Shown here: in pieces, positions 24,101 to 36,600 of the stretch
How positions within the stretch are numbered: the first letter of the stretch is position 1
How the letters are laid out: every line of letters starts with the position of its first letter
Source: Epinephelus fuscoguttatus
Taxonomy: Eukaryota; Chordata; Actinopteri; Perciformes; Serranidae
Reading direction: 5' to 3'
Assembly: GCF_011397635.1 (NCBI RefSeq)
Contig: NC_064754.1
Coordinates: 37,577,543 to 37,641,542, forward strand
Length of the DNA stretch: 64,000 nt
Position numbers and translations under genes: made by a program
The notes under the pieces: model-generated
Seen by the model: the letters and a program-made list of their open reading frames with translations, nothing else
The model's database searches: none
What the model was told of the DNA's origin: nothing

Positions 24101-25560
24101 AGTTTATCAGACTTCTCATCAAGACAGCTCAACTTACCACGCATGCTGTGGATTTTCTCTGTTTGATTGTACGCCGTGAAATGAATGAATTTCATGGTAA
24201 AAAAAAGAAAATAGAACGACAGTCTACATTAAAGTCATCTACAATACACAGTAAAGAGCTTAAAGTTATTTTTTAGGGTAATAATACGACTTTGATCTCA
24301 CTTTGTGGTATTACTATGAAGGCAAGGGCATTATTATCCTGGCAATATATATATAAAATTCATATATATCATCAACATTATCTTTTTAAATAATATTGGC
24401 ATTCATAGTATGGGATTGTTCATTACTTATCAGAGGAGAGGGTGGCTGGGTTGTGACTTTTCTTTTTGTTTGCTTGTTTGTTTCAACCCTCCCTGAAGCT
24501 ACAAATATTTTTCCTTGATCCTCCCTGACTGGCAGAAAATGTATGACCCTCCCTCCACCACAAATTAGTTGTTACTTACCCTTTGATACTTGAAAGTAAA
24601 AAGTGAAAAGCTGAAGACGAAGTCCTGGAGTTGAAAAAAGCCTTGGGTTTTCACTCTTGTCATGCATGCTGGTTAGTTATTGTAAATGGTTTATTTTTAG
24701 TCATATGTTAAATGAGACTAGTTTGAGCTCAGATTCTCTGATGGAAGTGTTCATGACATATGATGTGACCAAGGATTCTTGGAAATGTGAAAATCCAACA
24801 ATAATTCCTGTTATTACAGTTTCTGTCTATCATAAATGGGGCAACTTTGGCAATTTTTAAAGAAAAACGATAGGTTTGGAAGGCATATTGAATATTGGCA
24901 GTAAAATGAATTTAAATTTAAATTATTTTACATGCCTCCCCCTTTTTGCACATAAGTGATGAACTGTGCCTTACTGCTTCAAATTAGTCAGACATGCATC
25001 ATATATTGTAGGGACTGTATTTATAAATATATGTGCCCAAAAGCAAAATGAAAAACACAATTCCCTCCCCCCAAAAATATTTGAAGTGCCTCCCCTATTT
25101 TGCACCACACCTTCTCCGCTCACAAGCAACTAACAGTCTCTTACAATCGCATTTCTCATTGAGACTGAACTTCACAGGAGCATACATAGCAGACTGTACC
25201 TGCAACAGCAGCAGACTACAGTATGGTACATGGTAATAGAAAACAGTTCTTCACATATATGTCAGCAGCGGCTTATGAATATCTTAATTTTCCAAAACAG
25301 TGATTCAGTACAATTTAAAATTAATTTCCTTAAATATGTGGCATTTGGTTGTTTTCAAATGTTTTCCCAAAATCTATTAAAATTTCCCCATCAGCAATTT
25401 TGTATTTACTTTTAGGTATTTGACAAATACTTCTGTTATTTAATGCCACTTAAAAGCCGTATGTGACTCCTAACATCAGTGGATTAGCAGGTTTGAATTT
25501 ATTTTGCCATCACTCAGACCATACACTGTTGAAGACTCAGACACATTTCATCGTGTTTCC
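24101..25560. other. intergenic region between divergent suz12 and utp6
   Basis: AT-rich. Contains a TATATATA-rich patch near 24345-24375 and CCCTCC-containing segments (24480-24560, 25060-25100) that look like decayed repeat. No supported gene. Confidence 0.5.
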
Positions 25561-25569
25561 ACACGGAAC

Positions 25570-25742
25570 TTTTTACAGACGGAACCGGAAGTGGGGCGAA
25601 TCACAACTTCCACACATGTGTGGGGGAGAAAGATGCCTCATTGCTTATAGTCAAATTATATTCTAATATAAAGTCGACATAAATAACTCTAATTCAACCA
25701 AACAAAAGTCGGACCTGAACCCGTTACGTGTGCGCGGACAAG
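25570..25742 (+). promoter_or_regulatory. utp6 proximal promoter / 5' UTR with ETS-type site
   Basis: ACCGGAAGTGGGG at 25584-25596 matches the GABP/ETS consensus CCGGAAGT, about 150 nt upstream of the utp6 ATG. The sequence before the ATG is CpG-containing (ACGTGTGCGCGG) and TATA-less, as usual for ribosome-biogenesis genes. Confidence 0.5.
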
Positions 25743-27716
25743 ATGGCGGAGATCGTTCAGCATCGCATCGAGGAGAGAATCCCTGAGCTGGAGCAGCTGG
25801 AGAGAGTGGGACTGTTCACCAAGAAAGAAGTCAAGTAAGACGACATGTCACTTACCGGGGGTTTCCAGTTGTGTTCATCCAACAGAAAAACACATCAATA
25901 TACAAAGGGCATCCTTTTGATAAGATCGTGCTGCCGCCCACCTGAGAAATGTGTTTGTGGGCAACAGTCCACAGTAATGTGGAGAGATGACAGAGAGAAA
26001 AAATCTTCTTACTCTGTAGTTGACCACACTAGTGCAGAGGAAATATTGGTGGATTTAAACCCTAAAATACACATGGCGTGTACAGTAAAGTGACATGACA
26101 GAATCAAATCCTGGAGCTGCTCCACAGGTGCTGTAGTGAAATAACATATAAACCCATAAGCCCATGGAGTCAGCCAAAAATAGGACACTGTAGTCTAAAT
26201 AAAGATTGTGAAACACTTTTGAGCTACTTTTTTGTAAGGAAGGTGCCATATAAATGAAGATTATTATTATTATTGTTGTTTTAGATCCATCATCAAGAGA
26301 GCCACAGCTCTGGAATACAAGCTCCACAGGCTGATTGTAAACAAAGACGACTTCATTGCATACATCCAGGTAGGATGCCTTTACTGTCATCATTGTAAAA
26401 CAAAGGAGAAATTAAAGTTGTTTTTAAAACACTAACGTCAAAATTGTTTTTGATTCTAGTATGAAATCAACATTTTAGAGCTCGTTAAGAAGAGAAGAGC
26501 GGTAAGTGGTGTGTTTTTGGCTTTATGTAGCATTAATGTTCACTTCAGATAGGATTCATTTTAAGGTAGACATTTTTTTGAAATTTTCATGTTGAGCTTT
26601 TTTAACACAAATTCAAAAGAAATGAATCTACTTTCACATAATCATCACAATGTTTGAGTGTGTCTAACTTTGCTTTGGCAGCACATACATTACCAGTTCA
26701 AAAGAGAGGAGATTGAGTACCCCATCATCCATAGAATAAACAGTGTCTTCAGAAGAGCAACAAAAAAATGGAAGGTAATGTCACCATCACAATTCTTTAA
26801 AATCATTAGAATATTATTCGTGTTCATTTATTATGTTATTTGCTTATTTTTCCATCACTATTTACTTTAAAATCAAATATGTAGCCCAATGTGATACAAT
26901 TTATAGTTAGTTTAAACTGGCTGAATCATTGTAAGCATAACTGAGTGAACACTCGTGTCTTCTTTTGTCACAGGATGATGTGCAGCTGTGGCTCTCACAA
27001 GTTGCTTTCTGTAAGAAATGGGTATGTGATCTCATTATTTGCTTTAAGTACAACTCAGACCAAATGCGGCATCTTCTCATGCTAAAAATAATCGTCTCCT
27101 TTCTCTCTTCAGGCCACCAAAGGCCAGATCAGTAAGGTGTTCTCAGCCATGCTTGCTATACACCCTGACAAACCAGGTACAGAGGGTTGTGTTTTACAGT
27201 CTGTTGTAACAAAGCCGTTATTATCTGTCATTAATAGTGACCATTTGCTTCTCTGTCTTTAAGCCCTGTGGATCATGGCAGCCAAGAGTGAGCTGGAGGA
27301 TAGAAGTTCCTCTGAAAGTGCCAGACACCTGTTTCTGAGGGCTCTGCGCTTCCACCCAAACAACAAGAAAGTCTACCAGGAGGTAACAGAAGCTAAATAT
27401 ATGTTGTTGTTTTTTTATCCAAGGTTATTGCCTCTATTTTTAAACAATGAAAACCTGTACAGAGAGACGTTGTTCACTGGTGTGCTTGAGTGAAATATAG
27501 TGACAAGAGTCAGTAGCTGCTGTTGAAAGAGAGATGCACGTGCACGTGTATTTGTCAAATATTCCTACCTTACTATCTCCCATGACTTCTGTGTCAGTAT
27601 TTTCGTATGGAGCTGCTGCATTGTGAGAAACTGAGGAAGCAGAGGGAGGAGCTGGAGAAAGCCGAGATGGACCTGGTTAGTGTGTCACAAATTGACAATG
27701 GAAAAAAGAATAGTCA

Positions 27717-27762
<46 letters not shown>

Positions 27763-30594
27763 GCTCTCACTTTAACACTCTGCTCTTCACTCCTACCAGG
27801 GGGAATATGAGTTTTCTCCAGAGATCCTGAGTGGCAAACTCGCTGAGGTTGTGTACAGAGATGCTACAGGGAAAATCAAAGGTAAGTCTTAAAGTCATGC
27901 ATTTTATCTCCTCATTTAAACAAGAATTTAGTCAGTTAATGTTTATTTTGAGTTTTGAGTAAGAAAACTGATGCTGTGAGGAAGGCGTTTTTGCACTTGG
28001 CAAGTATGTCACACAAAATGCCTCATTAAACCACAAACTTTTGTTTTCCCACATTGTTTTTTTTTTGGTGTGAATTAGCAAATAAGAGCTTTACAGGTGC
28101 TGATAGGCAGCTTTTGTTTACTTCAGAGTAGTGTTGTCAAAAATATCAATTTGATAGATATCGATTCTAAAAATTTGTAACAGTTTCAGTACTAATATTC
28201 CGAAGTATCGATACACCAGTGCCAGCTGCGCTTTGTCACTGTCTCTTATTGTTATCATGCACTACAGTCATTCTGCTGTTCTGCTGTGCTCTCCTTCCGC
28301 TACTAACCATAAAAGAAAAGTTGCCATTGTCATGTTACATCTTTGTTTTTTTATCTTTCAGTAAAGCTTTTACATTTTAGGCACTATGTCAGTTTTCCCC
28401 TGTGGTATCTAAATGTTATTGAATATGTTAGAAAGTCCAGTATCGTCACAACACGAAAACAGGTTAGCCGTTTCTCTCATTTTCATTGTTTTATGCTAAG
28501 CTAAACTACACAGCTGCTGGTCGTAGGTTAATATTTATGATACAGATATTGTCAAGTCATGTCAATTTTATTTATAGAGCCCAATGTGACAGATTTGCCT
28601 CAATCTGTACAGCATACGACACCCTCCGTCCTTAGACTCTCGCTTCAGGTAAGGGTAAAACTCCCCCTTAAAAAAGGGGGGAAACCCTTGAGTGGTATCT
28701 TTTCATCAAACTCTTGCCAAAAAGCAGATAAGCGTTCTTCCCAAAATGTCCAACTATTCCTTTAGCAGCAGAAACTCCCAGATCTGGGGCCTCATTTATA
28801 AAAGAGTGCTTAGGATTCATACTAAAAGTTGACGTGCGCCCAAAAGCTGAAAATGGCGTGCGCCAAAAAATAATCTGATTTATAAAACAGTGCACGCGCA
28901 CACTTGCACGCAATGTTCTCTTTTTTCACCCAGATCCTCCTCATATTCCGCCCTCTACATGCCCTAGCTCAACCATAAATGGTCATGCAAATCACCTCAT
29001 GAATGCGATCTGCATATAAATAAGCCGGCATGCGAGTGTTCTCTCGTTGTGTGAGTCATGGCGACGGGTGAGAAACGAACCAAAAAACGGAATTTCTCCG
29101 AGACTGAGCTAGAGACCCTTTAACGGGAGGTGGAGGACTGAAGAAAGATTTTATTTGGTGGCCACAGCAGCGGGATCACTAATAAAAGAAAGCGAAAAAA
29201 AAGTGGCAACACATCAACGCTGCTGATGCTGTCAGCTGTGTCTGTGGGACTGCACGGAGTGTCTGATCTAAAGGTAGACCAAATATTTCTACTCCTTTAC
29301 CAACATGTAGTTAATGTGTTGCTTTTAAATTTGAGGATGTTTGACATTAATGTGCGACATAAAGAATCACTAAAGCTGGAGGCAAAAAGGAGTATGTGCC
29401 AGTGCCATCTTGCGCAATTACACGCGAGGGTCACCGCAGTATTTATATGTTCATGGCAATTAGTCTGATCAGACACCCGGCCTGAATTACAGCATGAACC
29501 AGTGGTATCCCGGTCCCAAAATACAACGTGTAATTGGAAATACAATTCAAAGATGAAAGTGTAATAGGCGAACACGTTTCTTCATGCTGGTTTTGTCATC
29601 AACAGCACATGTCTAAGTAGGGCTGATGAAATGAGTGTAACGGTTGTGCTTAATGGCTGTATTTCGAGACATGATAAATGCGCTGGAAATATTTAGCTAA
29701 ACAAATAAATATATTCCATGCAGTCACGCCATCCTCTCCCCCTCCTGCGCTCACAGAGTGGACAATGAGACGTTAGAGGCAGTGTGGATTAAATACATAT
29801 TTAGAAAGAATTTCAATTCAGGATTTGAGTTGGATTTTACAACGTTTTTATGAAACAATTATCACTCACTCCAAGCGCAAAATAAGGCTGCTGGATTTAA
29901 TTTCAATGATAACGTGGATCTAAGGTGGATATAGCGTGACATTAAATTTGTGTGAGACATCAATAAAAATCTGACTCCACTTCTCCACCTCGCCATCTGC
30001 GTCGCCACTTCCCAGTGTCTTCCAAAATGTGCGCACGCATGACTCAGAGTTTGCTTACAGGTGCGCACATTCTCTCGCCAAGTTTATGTTTATAAATCAC
30101 AACCTTTGCGTGGTAAGTGGCGTACGCCACTTTCAAGCCCCGTTTTGTGCGTAAGCAAGCTTTATAAATGAGGCCCCTGATCACTTCATGTCTTGTGTCA
30201 CTGATCTTTTTGTCCCACAGAGGCCGAGTTTGTCGTCTCACTTTTGAACATAGCAGCTATCTTTGACTTCACCAAAGAACTCCAGGACTTCATCCTGCAA
30301 GAGTAAGTCACCACATAGCTCACCCACACTCACACGCATTCCTGAACTCAAACAGAACTCCATCACTAAGCATGAACATGCCCACTCCCCCACCCTCGTA
30401 TCACAGCCTACAGGCGAACTACACAGAAGACAGCTTGACGTGGGATTTCATGGCTAAGAGGGAGCTGGAGGCTCCGGGGGCAGGGGAGGAGCTGCACACA
30501 GCCAAAGGCCGGGCCTCAGATATCAACCGCAGAGAGGAGCGCTGCTGCCAGGTGTATGAGGAGGGAGTCAAGAGCCTTGACACAGGTAGGTGCT

Positions 30595-30640
<46 letters not shown>

Positions 30641-33600
30641 ATAGACACGGTAGTTGGGCTACTTTCCAAATGGCATGATCACCTGTAGAGATTGAAGCTT
30701 GACGGATTGTTATAATCAACATTTTACAACAGGGATCTGTGGATTTTATGACGTATAGAAATTAGCTAAAGTATTAAAAGCAGTAAAAATTAAAATTACA
30801 GTGAAGGTTTTATCACTATACAGTAACACATTTCTTCCCACTGCCTGTGCTTTAGAATGAGGAGATACTTAGTTTTAAAGTATGAAAAACTTACATTTTG
30901 TTGCAGTGTGGTCGAAGCTATATTACCTAACCAAATTTATTTCATTTCAGTTATTAATTTAATTCCCTTAATTTATTGTGGACATACTGTCAATGTCATC
31001 TGCATTGTTGAATTTGCCGCAAGTTTGGTTTTGTCACTTTTTTTGGTCAGAAAGTCAGATCCAGGAAGCTTAAAAAGTTTTAAACATCTTAAAGGGACAG
31101 TTCACCCCAAAATCAAAAATATATATTTTTCTTCTTACCTGTAGTGCTGTGTGTCAGCCTAGATTGTTTTGGTGTGAGTTGTCAAGTGTTGGGAGATACT
31201 GGCCGAAGAAATGTCTGCCTTCTCTCTAATATGATTAAACTACGTAGATGGCGCTTGACTTGTGGTGCTCAAATTTTTATTTAGGGGTCAGCTGTCACTT
31301 TAAATGTGCCCCTCTGAAATCTACGGATGTCTTGTATTAATTCCCTGCCAACTTGATGTGTCAGTATAGTAACCCTTTCTGTTACCTGTGCTCTAGAGCC
31401 CATGTGGACTTGCTATGCAGCCTTCTGCCTGGAAAGGCTGAAGAGGAAGACCAACGTCCAAGAGCTGAAGGAAAAGGTAAGTGACCGTCCACTGAAAACT
31501 CTCAGTGGCTTCAGTGTTTTGGGAGGTGGGTGTTGAAGGGGTAAATCCTGACAGACGTGTGTGTTGTTCGTGTCACAGAGGCAGGAGAGGCTGCTGGGAG
31601 TGCTGCAGCGCGCCCACGACTCCTCACTGCTGAAGGAGGATTATTATAAGAACTGGGTAAGATAATGGCTTCATTAAATGTGCAAATGGAATCACAGAGG
31701 CCCTTAAGCCGTAATGCTTCAGTCTCCATTCATTTGCATAATGACTTGTCAAATGTCTGCTCACAAAAAGCATTTCTTTGCTTGCATTAGTTAAGCTTTA
31801 GTTTGAGTTTAAGTTGAAGTTTTTTAGTGCTGGTCAAAGTCTGGGGAGGCCAACAAGCATCTCTTTGTCAGTCTCAGTCTGCTCCTCCAAATGTGCGTAA
31901 CTGTACCGTGCTCAAAACATAAGGTGTGATCTGAAGCTGGCTATCGGTAGTCACTTGAAAACCCTGGCATAACAAAATGAAACCAGGCTGCTGTCTCCAG
32001 TGATGTCCAAGCTCCGAAACAGCTGATGAGAATAAAATGTTTGAAAAGAGGATGTCCTGGTGGCCTTGTGGTTAAAGGCTCATACCATGCAGCCATCTTG
32101 GTTTTGACTCTAGCTAAGGACCTTTTTATGCCCCACATTTCCTGTTACTCTCTATTGTTTACCATCTAATTAAGGCATTAAAGATGTCCATAAAATATCA
32201 CAGAGCATCCTCTTGCTGCCAAAATCATGTTACAAAAACTGTGTTGAATAAACAAGTTACTTATGAGTCAGTGTGACTGTTATTTACAAGTCCTATTTAA
32301 CTTTTAATTTGGCAGCGTGAACCTAAATAAGTCAGATAAGCAGAGCTGAAGTAATAATAAAAAAAGATGGAAAATGGAGGGAATCTGCTCCTGATTTAAC
32401 TTTCTCTTTGATTGTCAAATAAAAGTTGCAGACCCTGCTCTCATCCGGAGATACTGAGGGAGCGGCCAGCGTTGCTATGGCAGCAACGCAGCGCTACAGC
32501 CAATCAGCATCAGTGTGGAGCCTGAGTCTGCAGACACTGATGCAGCTGGGGAGTGAAGACGTGGGCAGGCTATTCCAGGAGGCTCTCACACACGTCAGTC
32601 CCAAGGTACACAGAATACACACACACACACACCCTCAACATAATTTGTTCTCAACCACATCAAGTTTGGTAATCTTCTCTGCTTACACTGAGCACATACA
32701 CCACATCAGTCGTGCCCACTGTACTAGTATAATTGTTCTCTTAGGCGAGTGGAGGCACTTGGACACACACACGGACACACACGGACACACACACACACAC
32801 ACACACTAGCCACCAGCACTGCTGTATAAGTGGGCCATCTCCTTGGCCCAATTACCCTCTATTTCATTTTATTAAATTTCCTCAAATGGCTTCCTCTGTC
32901 CCTTCTATACATGAGGAGAGCTGAAGATGTATAAAAAAAGCCCCTAATTTAAGCAGGCACTTAAAGGAATACTTCACCCACAAAATGACCGTTTGTATCA
33001 GTTACCCTGTGATACCTTGAATTAGTAAAGAAAACTTTGTGTTTCTCACATGCCTCCACAGTGAATCAGAAATCCAAAAACTGAGAAAATTCTTAATGAA
33101 TTGAAGTCATATTGGGAGCTGCGTTTAACAACAGCAAAACTGTCACAACTTGTGCAGTATAAAACCTATGAAAACCTTACTATTTAAAACATTTTTATAT
33201 AAAAAGTCTAATGCGCGGATGAGTAGTGCACCTGGGCAAGCATGTGGGTTTGAACTCTGTTGAATGGAATTCACAAGCGTTCCGAGTTCCAATGCACGCA
33301 CTTGCCTGGGCGCATTACTTGCAAGTTATTAAAATAGTTAGGTTTAGTGAAAATGCATGTTGGGGAAGTACTGAGCAAACAACTGGATAAATGAGACTTG
33401 GATTATACCGTACGAGTTGTGTGAGAGTTTGTAAACAGATGCTTTGATTTAGTTTTGCTGCAGTTAAACGCGACTCCCCTTTACTTCAATTTATCAAGAA
33501 TAATCACCGTTTTCAGATTCTTTGTTCACCGTGGAGGCGAGAAAAACTGTTTTCTTCACGAATTCAAGGTAACACAGGGAGAGTAATTGATATTCAAATG

Positions 33601-36600
33601 GTCATTTTGTGGGAGAAGTATTCCTTTAAGCAACCTTCAGTTATAAACGCAACATGAGATGTGTAATTTGTGTCATTATTCACAGTCAGAATCACATCAT
33701 CTCAATTTAACTTGACAGGTAAATGAGCAGGATTACTGTTGAACTCTGCACTCTAAATATAATTATAAGCTTTGGATGCAAAGTGAACTAGAAATCCCTC
33801 AGATATTTGGAGGTAGTCACAGTCATCATCATAAAGATAGCTTAGATGATTTTCACATGTTGTTACCTAATATCTGAACTTTTATATGAAACTAAAAAAA
33901 CGGTAAGCAACAGTTTTCTCTCCTTAGATTTGTGTTGCTTTAAATAATCACTACACTATGTACTCACTACACATAAACTTGGATCCAATACTAGATTTAA
34001 AAAAGATATTTGATACCTCTTTGCATACCATGGTAAAAAGAGAATAAGTCCTTGGCACACACACTAGGAAAAAAGAATATTTTTAGAAAATAACAACCTG
34101 CGCACAGTGCTGCTACAGAAAAAGTCACTGAACACACGCCCTCTAGTTATGTGGTGGGTCCATTGTTAGAGAGAATGCTGTAACAGCCACAGGTTGAGTT
34201 CATTTTCTCTTGTGCAGCTTTTGGTTAAAACTCTCGTTGTGGATCTGTTTTCTTTTGGGGGTTTTTCCAGCTTTGTTACTTTCGATACTATCAAATGTAC
34301 AGTTAATGGAGATCAGATCATTTTAAATACATGGTGTCAAACATAGCAACAAAGTACTGATACTTTTCACAGCCTTAGCTCTGGCATCCTTCACATAGCT
34401 GCACTGTACATCACAGTAATGTAGGATGCTGTGTGTCTGTGGATACTCATGCTCTGACTCAGTCACAGGCCTTCACAGTAATGCGCAGAAAGCTGCTGAT
34501 TGTTTCACAAGACTGTGGCCCTGAGAAGTAGCTGTGTGAGGAGGATTACTACATGCTGCTCATTAGGCAAAGTCTTTTCTCTGGAGATAAACACTCTTCT
34601 TAAGCGTTGGGAAACAGTATAAACCCTCAGGGTATGTCGAACAATAAAATGTTTCCATAACTGCAGGCACAGAAGTTGAGATAAATGAATGTAGTCCAGC
34701 ATGATGTTTTATTCTCATGCACTTTCTAAAGGCATATTGACCTGTTGGAGGAACTGCTAGCTTAGAACAGAAGAAGGCGTCACTTAGGTGCTAAGCTAGG
34801 ATTTATTACTAATTTTAAAGTGTCTGCATATAGTGGGACATTATTGTAGCTTAGTCTTTGAGAATGGGTCTGGTTTAAGCTTGGCTTATTTGGATGAAAA
34901 GAAGATGAAGATAATAAACGACACTGGCATCACTGACCTCCACCCAGTGCTACAGGAAGTAAGTGGACTACCTGCTGAGCTAAAATCCTCTCTGTCTTGT
35001 CTTGACAGGAGAGTCTACCACTTTGGCAGCTGCAGATCCAGTGGAGCGTGGCCAACCAGAGTCCAGAAGAGACGGAAGCTGTCTTCAAGGTAGTACACCT
35101 GAATCCACCACATGCAGTTTCAGTCAGCTACTGCACAGTGAAACATTCAGCACATAGTTTACACTGGAACGTTTTTTGGCTTGGCTGGAGAAGTAGTTCT
35201 TAGTAGCTTCTATGATTGTAGAAAACTGGTAATGTCATTTGGAGCCAGAGTCTGGGCAGAAGTTTTTCGGGAAGTGGAGCTGCGGTATCGAGTTCCTTCC
35301 ATCCGTACAAGTGCCCCACCCAATCGCGAGCAGCTCCTTTGATTGCTAGCAAATCGTCAATCATACTATCAATCATGACGTCACTGCCACTTTTGATAGC
35401 ATCGATAACTAACTAAATCCAAATTTATCTGAAATATTAACACTTGAACATACATCAGCATGATAAGAATTGACAGAAACCATCTGACACAAATTTTAAG
35501 GGTACTTCTGTCTTTTAGTTTGGCCCATGTCCCATGTGCTAACGCAGAGGAGGGGCGGGGTTTTAATGACGTATACTGCAGCCAGCCACCAGAGGGTGAT
35601 AAAGATGTTCTGATTTCACTTTTAAGGGGCTGTCACGTCGTCCATCTTTCAGTCATTGTGAAAACCTATGCAGAAATCCCATAATCTTTCTGGTCAGTAA
35701 TATGAAGTACTGTGTAGAGATTAACTGAAATCAGAAAAAGCAGGTTCTGTCAATGCTTCCAGGCGAATAACTATAGATGAATAGCCCCTTACGACTGCAG
35801 TGTTTTGGCCTCCAAAATGAGACTGTCTTGCAGACGGTTTGTTCTCGTTTGTTCCCAGAAAGGTCTGATGTCTGCAGTAGCGGCTGTTGCCATGGAGATG
35901 AAAGAGAGCTTCCTTGATTGGTCGTACTGCACCGGAGGCTACAAGAAAGCTAGAAGGACCTTTACAAGGTAAAAACTAATCACTTTGTCTGCTGATGTTG
36001 TCGTTAATTTAAGTGATAAATACGACAAAACAGAATGCAAATTTAATGGGTCCCAGAACACTGTGGCAAAATGCAAAAATAAACTCCAGAGAAGTGTATC
36101 CTGTGACAAACCTGTGGATTTTAAGCTAGAAAAACTTTTTTTTTCCCTTCTGTAGCTTACAGGAAAACCGTCCCTTGTCCAAGGCCTTTTTCACCAAAAT
36201 GATTGAGATTGAGAAGGAACAGGTATGTATAGCCACTGCTGTATTTAATATGTGAAAGCTCTAATATAACTGCATCTCAGTCTTTAGATTTAAGGTGGAG
36301 AACAGATAATCTTGATAATAGTTTGGACTCTGAACTGCCGTTTGATTGACACATTGTTACAGCTGTTTCAGAAGGCTATCTCTGCCAGAAAGAAGAAACA
36401 GATGGTGGACTTTGATATTATTTGTATTACTGATGAGGTGAGACAATCCTGAATAGTGATAACAACGTTGTTTGTTCTTCCAGGAGACTCCGAAGATGAA
36501 CAATCTAAGGGACTACTATGAGAGGGCCCTGCAGGAGTTTGGTACCTCAGACGATGGTGAGCAAAAAATACCTTAAAGGAATACTTCATCCCCCCCAAAT

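Noticed and set aside
30372-30644. ORFs ending in THTHTH or starting CVCVCV near utp6 exon 11
   Set aside because: The tails are translations of the (CA)n microsatellite; only the part 30407-30585 is genuine utp6 coding sequence.
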